Shown in pieces: positions 60,402 to 64,000 of a DNA stretch of 64,000 nt. Under the pieces are notes generated by a model. That model was given only the letters and a program-made list of their open reading frames with translations, did no database searches and had not been told where the DNA came from. Position 1 is the stretch's first letter. The number at the start of each line of letters is the position of its first letter. The stretch is from Candidatus Avelusimicrobium vaccinum (GTDB lineage Bacteria; Elusimicrobiota; Elusimicrobia; Elusimicrobiales; Elusimicrobiaceae). The stretch is taken from contig CADBIY010000001.1 of assembly GCA_902794895.1 (NCBI GenBank), forward strand, positions 62,001-126,000, read 5' to 3'. Both the position numbers and the translations under genes were made by a program.

Positions 60402-60485
60402 CAGGCAAAGCAGTTTGCCTGCTGTCCGCAAAAAAAAGGCCTCCTGTTTAGGAGGCCTTCTGTATGGTTTCCGGACTAGGACTCG
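60402..60485. repeat. 84-bp direct repeat, copy 1 (tRNA-Gln end plus terminator)
   Basis: Identical to 60610-60693. On the minus strand it contains the last bases of tRNA-Gln with CCA, then a terminator hairpin (AGGCCTCC/GGAGGCCT with eight T), then GCAGGCAAACTGCTTTGCCTG. This copy has only the tRNA fragment and is joined to the GCCTTCCGG repeat. Confidence 0.9.
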
Positions 60486-60533
60486 CCTTCCGGTAAAATT
60501 CCTGACGGAATTTTCCTGCAGGCCGGGCTCGTG
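60486..60533. repeat. Intergenic GCCTTCCGG repeat (copy 2)
   Basis: From the last G of copy 1: GCCTTCCGGTAAAATTCCTG, ACGG, AATTTTCCTGCAGGCCGGGCT. It contains the hairpin AAAATTCC-TGAC-GGAATTTT and the palindrome CCTGCAGG. Homologous to 58828-58872. Confidence 0.75.
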
Positions 60534-60609
60534 GTTTTTGCCTTTCGCGCTTCGACGGTGTGGCTTCGCGCTCAAACAAAAACATCACTGCGCCTTTCTC
60601 ATCCTAACG

Positions 60610-60693
60610 CAGGCAAAGCAGTTTGCCTGCTGTCCGCAAAAAAAAGGCCTCCTGTTTAGGAGGCCTTCTGTATGGTTTCCGGACTAGGACTCG
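60610..60693. repeat. 84-bp direct repeat, copy 2 (next to intact tRNA-Gln)
   Basis: The original copy: on the minus strand the tRNA-Gln 3' end, its terminator and the following GCAGGC palindrome. The two copies are 208 bases apart and identical, suggesting a recent event. Confidence 0.9.
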
Positions 60694-60746
60694 AACCTAG
60701 AATGACTGGACCAAAACCAGTAGTGATACCATTTCACCATCCGGAA
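60673..60746 (-). tRNA. tRNA-Gln (TTG anticodon)
   Basis: A minus-strand cloverleaf: acceptor TTCCGGA/TCCGGAA, anticodon arm ACTGG-TTTTGGT-CCAGT (anticodon TTG), T-arm CTAGG-TTCGAGT-CCTAG, discriminator A and encoded CCA. A TTGACA -35 box lies at 60781-60776 on the minus strand. A strong terminator follows. Confidence 0.95.
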
Positions 60747-60802
60747 TTAAATTGTCATCACAGATGAAGCAAGCATGTCAACCAAAAACCCTGTGCTGAT
60801 AT

Positions 60803-61144
60803 CTATTCTACAATATTTCCACCGTTTTGCAAAGAGGTGTTTTCTTGCATGGCGGAATTTCCTGCTTGTTTTGAAATGCCGGAAGGATTATTTTTTAGTT
60901 CTTCTTCATACGCTTTCAAAACATTTGTTTCCAAGTATTCGCGAAACTCTTGGTTAATGGGATGTACCATATCTTTATGAGTTCCGTCGGGTAACTTGCG
61001 GGATGGCATACATAAAAATACACCTTTTGTCCCTTCGACCACTTTCATGTTTCTTACTACGAAAGAATCGTCAAACGTAACACTAGCAAACGCTTTGAGG
61101 CGATCCTCTCCCATAAGATGTATCCTTATTTCCGTTATTTTCAT
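60803..61144 (-). CDS. spoVG: SpoVG-family RNA/DNA-binding regulator
   Basis: A 113-residue SpoVG protein. MKITEIRIHLMGEDRLKAFASVTFDDSFVVRNMKVVEG and CMPSRKLPDGTHKDMVHPIN are the conserved core; the last 30 residues are a variable polar tail. SpoVG binds nucleic acids and adjusts gene expression in Firmicutes and spirochaetes. The start, with GGAG upstream, lies inside the 3' end of ispE, giving a 62-base overlap in another frame. Confidence 0.92.
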   Translation of the reverse strand: MKITEIRIHLMGEDRLKAFASVTFDDSFVVRNMKVVEGTKGVFLCMPSRKLPDGTHKDMVHPINQEFREYLETNVLKAYEEELKNNPSGISKQAGNSAMQENTSLQNGGNIVE

Positions 61145-62036
61145 TGGTTGAACTCCTGTAAAATGTCGTCAACACGACAGTCCGTTCCTCATTTTGTAAC
61201 ATTTGTATTAAATTTTTTGCATCCTTTTCAGTTTCAACTAAAGCAAAAACCGTGGAGCCGGAACCAGACATTAAAACTGCATCTGTATTTGTTTTTCTCA
61301 AATCAAGCAGCGCATTTCTTACAGAGTTTGTAAAAGGAACAACGCAACTCTCTAGCCGATTGAATAATAAATTTTTCCATTCGGTTAAAGGTGCGGTACA
61401 TCTTATGTACTCTACTAATTTATCTAAATTGGAAATGTTTGTCAAGATCGCATCTTGAGAAGGAAGTTGTAACCTGGCAAAGACTCCCTGGGTAGATACC
61501 ACCGTATTGGGATAGACCAGCACGACAAACGGCCAGGGACCTGTAGAAGGAATGGGGGTTAATTTTTCGCCGATCCCTTCTCCTTTTAAAAAAGTGTCCT
61601 GATACATAAAAAGGGGTACATCGGCCCCTAATTTGGAGGCTTTTGACATCAAGGATTCTTTGTCTTTGCCGAAAATTTCACACAAGGCCAGTAATGTGTT
61701 TGCTGCATCCGAAGAGCCTCCCCCCAGGCCGGCCCCGGTAGGGACGTGTTTGTCCAGCAGTAAATCAATATGAGCGTGTAATTGAAAGTGTTCTAAAAAC
61801 ACGCGTGCCGCACGATACACTAAATTGTTTTGATCCGGTTCAATAAATTTTCCGACAGGTCCGGTTATTTGCAAGGTAATTCGTGTGTCGGAAGCCGGTA
61901 CGGCGGATACGCTGAGCAAATCCCCTAAATTAATTTTTGCAAACAGGGTAGCCAATTCATGGTAGCCGTTGGGTAATTTTCCGGTTACTTCTAAGAACAG
62001 ATTTATTTTGGCCGGACAAAAGCGGGTAATTTTCAT
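61083..62036 (-). CDS. ispE: 4-diphosphocytidyl-2-C-methyl-D-erythritol kinase
   Basis: A 317-residue GHMP kinase of the MEP isoprenoid pathway. CPAKINLFLEVTGKLPNGYHELATLF is the N-terminal signature; PTGAGLGGGSSDAANTLL the ATP loop; LMSGSGSTVFALVE the C-terminal GSGS motif. The last 20 residues (SSTNENNGNKDTSYGRG and so on) extend past the usual end and overlap spoVG. ATG at 62036 follows AAAGGAG and overlaps the previous stop (ATGA). Confidence 0.93.
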   Translation of the reverse strand: MKITRFCPAKINLFLEVTGKLPNGYHELATLFAKINLGDLLSVSAVPASDTRITLQITGPVGKFIEPDQNNLVYRAARVFLEHFQLHAHIDLLLDKHVPTGAGLGGGSSDAANTLLALCEIFGKDKESLMSKASKLGADVPLFMYQDTFLKGEGIGEKLTPIPSTGPWPFVVLVYPNTVVSTQGVFARLQLPSQDAILTNISNLDKLVEYIRCTAPLTEWKNLLFNRLESCVVPFTNSVRNALLDLRKTNTDAVLMSGSGSTVFALVETEKDAKNLIQMLQNEERTVVLTTFYRSSTNENNGNKDTSYGRGSPQSVC

Positions 62037-63097
62037 AAGGAACTCCTTTCCGTGTTGTGCACTAAGGATCCCCAATGGTATTCTTCGTTAGAAAGTAATT
62101 CGCCGGTTTCCGTATATATTTTGCGGGAGCCTTCTAAAAGACCATCAGTATAAAATTCTTCCAAAAATAATTTTCCGCTGGCAAAGTAGCCCAGGCGCTG
62201 ACCGTCGAGGCGGCCTTTTGTGTAATTTTCCTGGTACCATAACCCGCCGGTAGGAAAAAATAATTCACGGTTTCCTTCTAAATTTCCATCCACATAGTTT
62301 TCTTTGCTTTCCAAATTCCCATTAGAATAAAAACTGGAACGTACTCCATTTAAACGGCCATTTTTATAATATTCCTTTTTGCGCAATATACCGTTGTTTT
62401 GAAATAACGAACGTTCGCCGTCCAAGCGTGCATTTTTGTACATACATTTAGCGGTTAAGATGTCGTGTTGTGTAAATGTAGTATATTGGGCGGGGCCTTC
62501 TAAAATGCCGTCTTTATAATTTTCCCGCAATATTTCTTTACCGGCTTCATTATAACGGATCATTTCCCCATTTAATTTATTGTTTTTATAGTAAAATTTT
62601 GCTAATACATGGCCATTTTCATCAATCTCCGTTACTTCCCCATCCGGAATATTACCTAACAGTTCTAATCTACTTCCATTGGCGGATATGGTTTCTTCGG
62701 CGATTTCTTTCCCGTTGCTATAAAAGGAACGGGCATCCTTACTTGTTTTTACGGTAGTTCCCGGAAAGAATGGAACCGGTTTATGCGGCGTTTTGTTTTT
62801 ATCAGCCACCGATTGTTGATCGTCTACACGTAACAACGTTCCATTATGATATTCTTCTTGAAAGTTTACCGTATTGTCGGCTAAATTAATCACTTGCAGC
62901 GTGCCATGTAACTTGCTGTTGCGGAAATGCTTTAAAGTGGCGGCTGAAACGGTATATTCCGTAACGGCTCCGTCCGGAATTGCACCGGTGGTATTGATAA
63001 TATTTTGTTCTTTATCAAGAAATTCTTTAGCAACCGTAACCGCACGGTAATACGTACGGCTTTGTGGCGACACAATGCAAATTATTTTTTCTTTCAT
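62033..63097 (-). CDS. MORN/YwqK-type repeat protein
   Basis: This 354-residue protein has no signal peptide and is built largely of about ten beta-hairpin repeats of roughly 22 residues with pattern Y-x-N-G-x-L-x-G-x-x-x-x-Y-x-x-x-G-x-L-x-x-x-x-x-Y (for example KEYYKNGRLNGVRSSFYSNG). This is the YwqK family, related to MORN repeats; some members are called antitoxins but the function here is unknown. ATG at 63097 is preferred, with TAAGGAT upstream; a -10 box TATTGT at 63136-63131 gives a short leader. Operon with ispE and spoVG. Confidence 0.78.
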   Translation of the reverse strand: MKEKIICIVSPQSRTYYRAVTVAKEFLDKEQNIINTTGAIPDGAVTEYTVSAATLKHFRNSKLHGTLQVINLADNTVNFQEEYHNGTLLRVDDQQSVADKNKTPHKPVPFFPGTTVKTSKDARSFYSNGKEIAEETISANGSRLELLGNIPDGEVTEIDENGHVLAKFYYKNNKLNGEMIRYNEAGKEILRENYKDGILEGPAQYTTFTQHDILTAKCMYKNARLDGERSLFQNNGILRKKEYYKNGRLNGVRSSFYSNGNLESKENYVDGNLEGNRELFFPTGGLWYQENYTKGRLDGQRLGYFASGKLFLEEFYTDGLLEGSRKIYTETGELLSNEEYHWGSLVHNTERSSL

Positions 63098-63175
63098 ATA
63101 TTCATCCTTATTAAATCTTTGTTTCATTCTACAATACTTTTTGGATTATTGTCCGTTGTATCTGCCTCGGGCCCC

Positions 63176-63204
63176 TTGACAAAGCGCTTTTGGTCTGGTA
63201 CGCT
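63176..63204 (+). promoter_or_regulatory. Promoter of trxA
   Basis: TTGACA (63176-63181), 17-base spacer, TACGCT (63199-63204); AGGGGG precedes the start. Confidence 0.6.
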
Positions 63205-63233
63205 GTAGTATATAGATTTTAGGGGGAAATATT

Positions 63234-63554
63234 ATGAGTGAAGTAATTGTTACAGATGCTAATTTTGAACAAGAAGTATTAAAGCATAACGGACCTGTGA
63301 TGGTGGATTTTTGGGCAACTTGGTGCGGCCCGTGCCGGATGTTAGGCCCGGTGGTGGAAGAACTTGCCAAAGAATATGAAGGCAAAGTAAAGGTATGCAA
63401 ACTTAATACAGATGAAGGACCGGATACAAGCATGAAATACCGCATCACTTCTATTCCTACGATTATTTTCTTCAAAAACGGTGAAGTGGCCGGACAGGCG
63501 GTTGGTTTACAATCCAAATCCGCCTTGCAAGAAAAATTAAATTCTCTGTTATAA
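63234..63554 (+). CDS. trxA: Thioredoxin
   Basis: A 106-residue cytosolic thioredoxin with the active site FWATWCGPCRMLGP and the cis-Pro in ITSIPTIIFF. It should supply electrons to many cytosolic targets and, through the membrane fusion protein at 16067, to the periplasm. It is followed after nine bases by an exported thioredoxin-fold protein. Confidence 0.96.
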   Translation: MSEVIVTDANFEQEVLKHNGPVMVDFWATWCGPCRMLGPVVEELAKEYEGKVKVCKLNTDEGPDTSMKYRITSIPTIIFFKNGEVAGQAVGLQSKSALQEKLNSLL

Positions 63555-63563
63555 GGAGATCCT

Positions 63564-64000
63564 ATGAAAAAATGGTTGGTTTTGTTTTTAGTTGTATTGG
63601 TTGTAGCTGGGGGCAGTATATTGTTGCGTGCTGAAAATGAAAAGAAACATGTGGTAGCGCAGATAACCAGTGCACAATATGCAAAGGCAGATCCCGAGAC
63701 CATTCATGTGATGTTAATCGGTTTTGAGGGGTGTGCCCCTTGTAGATTGGCGGAAAATACGGTGTTCTTGCCGTTAGCGGAATATTATGCGGATGATCCG
63801 CAAGTGCAGGTGGTAAAAGTGGATACCGTTCAAGATGCGAAGGAAACTGCCGAAGAGGAACGGATTGTTACCCGGTTTCAAGTAAGTAAACTCCCGGCTA
63901 TTTTAGTCGTCTATCATCAAGGGATCATGTGGCGGCAAGACGGTTTTTCTCTAAGCAAAAAAGATGCACTTAAAGATTCTATTATTAAAGCAGTATCTAA
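63564..64000 (+). CDS. Exported thioredoxin-fold protein (3' end outside window)
   Basis: The frame begins with a signal or anchor peptide (MKKWLVLFLVVLVVAGGSILL), then reads HVMLIGFEGCAPCRLAENTVF with a CxxC site (CAPC), and KLPAILVVYHQG with the cis-Pro position. It is open to the last base of the window, so about 145 residues are visible and the stop is not. The fold resembles thiol-disulfide proteins of the TlpA/DsbD-domain type. AAGGAG precedes the ATG. With trxA it makes a redox pair across the membrane. Confidence 0.8.
   Translation, partial: MKKWLVLFLVVLVVAGGSILLRAENEKKHVVAQITSAQYAKADPETIHVMLIGFEGCAPCRLAENTVFLPLAEYYADDPQVQVVKVDTVQDAKETAEEERIVTRFQVSKLPAILVVYHQGIMWRQDGFSLSKKDALKDSIIKAVS

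Noticed and set aside
60465-60485. A second tRNA-Gln
   Set aside because: Only the acceptor 3' strand and part of the T-arm are present; the anticodon and D-arms are absent.
60357-60575. N-terminal extension of the sigma factor
   Set aside because: The open frame runs through the tRNA-linked repeats and a terminator; the -10 box at 60364-60372 would lie inside it.
1-64000. CRISPR arrays, prophage or insertion sequences
   Set aside because: No regularly spaced repeats, no integrase, transposase or phage structural genes were found.

Overview
The window looks like a chromosomal segment of a strictly anaerobic, Gram-negative-type bacterium, most likely an Elusimicrobiota member of the gut-associated kind. 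This rests on remembered family traits and no database search was possible. Supporting signs are several PilE-like pilin genes with almost identical N-termini, an oxygen-sensitive class III ribonucleotide reductase as the only RNR here, outer-envelope functions (heptose-1-P adenylyltransferase, Lgt, a beta-barrel protein) and dense housekeeping operons. No phage, insertion sequence or CRISPR array is visible.

Layout. 1-6.7 kb: end of a polytopic membrane protein, a small barrel protein, a cell-wall amidase, a NIF3 protein, an M20 peptidase, a GspG-like pseudopilin and prepilin peptidase. 6.7-13.7 kb (minus): RdgB, two exported PepT-like peptidases flanking a broken pilin gene, and ValS. 13.8-19.4 kb: the MTAN-LuxS pair, tRNA-Ser, a deaminase, a thioredoxin-CcdA fusion, a MerR/flavoprotein pair with a textbook operator, and an exported HAD phosphatase. 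19.4-22.5 kb: NrdG and a NrdD split into two genes. 23-28.5 kb: TspO, a BCCP-like protein without the biotin-lysine motif, AccC, RfaE2, a serine-palmitoyltransferase-like enzyme and a ceramide-synthase-like GNAT. 28.9-41 kb: a pilin, RluD, Lgt, an MBL hydrolase, a FtsB-like protein, enolase, a phosphohexomutase, RlmN, QueC, an ACT protein, SuhB, a RecB-like nuclease and deformylase. 41.2-45.7 kb: a very cysteine-rich pilin and a lysA-aspartokinase operon behind an apparent lysine leader-peptide attenuator. 46-57.4 kb: a 3052-residue KS-AT-KS-ACPx4-KR-DH synthase, its phosphopantetheinyl transferase and a carboxyltransferase. 57.4-64 kb: a nitroreductase, a pilin, tRNA-Arg and tRNA-Gln set among tRNA 3'-fragment repeats and two paired stem-loop elements, a sigma factor with a basic tail, SpoVG, IspE, a YwqK-repeat protein and thioredoxins.

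The strongest candidates for undescribed biology are these. (1) A leaderless 29-codon, lysine-rich leader peptide followed by mutually exclusive terminator and antiterminator hairpins sits directly before lysA; the operon's aspartokinase has no ACT feedback domain, so control of lysine synthesis may rest on attenuation. (2) A repeated promoter design places an (extended) -10 box 6-9 nt before ATG, implying leaderless mRNAs for many genes. (3) All four carrier domains of the giant synthase carry Thr where the phosphopantetheine Ser is expected. (4) The NrdD glycyl-radical domain is a separate 73-residue protein. (5) Repeats are joined to tRNA 3' ends at a fixed point of the T-arm, next to two homologous stem-loop elements whose outer arms differ in sequence but stay paired.
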